The notes under the pieces are model-generated. The model saw nothing but the letters and a program-made list of their open reading frames with translations, made no database searches and had not been told where the DNA came from. A program made the position numbers and the translations under genes. A stretch of DNA of 5,100 nt. It comes from Solirubrobacterales bacterium. GTDB lineage: Bacteria > Actinomycetota > Thermoleophilia > Solirubrobacterales > 70-9. Location: the NCBI GenBank assembly GCA_030152505.1, contig JASLJO010000307.1, positions 1 to 5,100 on the forward strand, in the 5' to 3' direction. The number at the start of each line of letters is the position of its first letter. Position 1 is the stretch's first letter. This document shows positions 4,513 through 5,100 of this stretch, piece after piece.

Positions 4513-5100
4513 ATGCGCGAGAGGAATCCGGTCAGCCACGAGGAGAAGCTCGCCTACCTGCGCGAGCTGCGTGAGGAAGCGATCCATTCGGCCTCCGAGG
4601 AGGCGGTGGAGAAGCAGCACGCCAAGGGCAAGATGACCGCGCGCGAGCGGATCGAGAAGCTGCTCGACCCGGGCTCTTTCGAGGAGCTCGACACCTTCGT
4701 CCGCCACCGCACCTACGACTTCGAGATGCAGAAAAAACGGCCCTGGGGCGACGCCGTCGTCACCGGCCACGGCACCATCGAAGGAAGAACCGTTTTTGTC
4801 TTCTCTCAAGACTTCACTGTGTTCGGTGGCAGTCTCGGCGAGGTGATGGCGGAGAAGATGTGCAAGGTGATGGACCAGGCGGCCGCCGTCGGCGCGCCGG
4901 TGGTCGGCATCAACGACTCCGGCGGCGCCCGGATCCAGGAGGGCGTCGTCTCGCTCGGTGCCTACGGCGACGTCTTCGTCCGCAACGTGCAGTGCTCGGG
5001 CGTGATCCCGCAAATCAGCCTGATCATGGGCCCCTGCGCCGGCGGCGCCGTCTATTCGCCGGCGATGACCGACTTCATCTTCATGGTCAAAGAGACCTCG
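4513..5100 (+). CDS. pccB: Acyl-CoA carboxylase carboxyltransferase (propionyl-CoA carboxylase beta type), 3'-truncated
   Basis: By family this subunit transfers CO2 from carboxybiotin to an acyl-CoA, making (S)-methylmalonyl-CoA from propionyl-CoA in the cytosol. It works in a complex with a biotin carboxylase / carrier subunit not seen here. The 196 visible residues are the first third or so of a protein of about 520 aa. Landmarks are KQHAKGKMTARERIEKLLDP (34-53), FSQDFTVFGGSLGE (97-110), DSGGARIQEGVVSLGAYGDVF (135-155), and GPCAGGAVYSPAMTDFIFMV (173-192). Gly177-Gly178 in the last motif match the N-terminal oxyanion hole. The specificity-determining C-terminal half is outside the window, so acetyl-CoA or broader acyl-CoA use cannot be excluded. 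The mutase gene upstream makes propionyl-CoA the likeliest substrate. The ATG is the only reasonable start after an in-frame stop at 4486-4488. Confidence 0.92.
   Translation, partial: MRERNPVSHEEKLAYLRELREEAIHSASEEAVEKQHAKGKMTARERIEKLLDPGSFEELDTFVRHRTYDFEMQKKRPWGDAVVTGHGTIEGRTVFVFSQDFTVFGGSLGEVMAEKMCKVMDQAAAVGAPVVGINDSGGARIQEGVVSLGAYGDVFVRNVQCSGVIPQISLIMGPCAGGAVYSPAMTDFIFMVKETS

Overview
The window looks like a chromosomal stretch from a high-GC actinobacterium, most likely of the class Thermoleophilia (Solirubrobacter/Conexibacter-like). The clues are the strong G/C preference at third codon positions, a separate-subunit methylmalonyl-CoA mutase next to a propionyl-CoA carboxylase-type gene, and a secreted protein of the 'signal peptide plus NGAVTxxKL repeats' kind that I associate with that class. 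The assignment comes from recalled family features, not from a search.

Layout, left to right. (1) 1-776, + strand: the 3' part of a UDP-glucuronate decarboxylase (UDP-xylose synthase) gene. (2) 800-2443, +: a complete methylmalonyl-CoA mutase large (catalytic) subunit without a B12-binding domain. (3) 2463-3461: a 999-bp unit bounded by two long hairpins. Between them lies one minus-strand gene (2489-3424) for an AbiEi-type winged-helix domain joined to a DUF559 / PD-(D/E)xK nuclease-like domain. (4) 3538-3747, +: a small unrecognised 69-aa gene. (5) 3766-4488, +: a secreted 240-aa protein with eleven 10-residue repeats and a C-terminal domain with two cysteines. (6) 4513-5100, +: the 5' part of a biotin-dependent acyl-CoA carboxylase carboxyltransferase subunit (PccB type), cut by the window end.

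The mutase and carboxyltransferase genes belong to one pathway (propionyl-CoA to methylmalonyl-CoA to succinyl-CoA). About 2 kb of unrelated material separates them. The B12-binding mutase subunit, the epimerase and the biotin carboxylase subunit are not in the window.

The most interesting signal is the hairpin pair. The two palindromes (2463-2518 and 3410-3461) have the same 12-nt loop, face opposite ways, and differ in their stems mainly by compensated base-pair changes (four of the five altered pairs still pair). The enclosed gene's Shine-Dalgarno-like motif and ATG lie inside one hairpin, and its stop codon lies in the loop of the other. This suggests a conserved structured DNA or RNA element tied to the gene: operators for self-repression, a translational switch, or the ends of a small mobile cassette. 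The gene's looser codon use supports an origin different from its neighbours.
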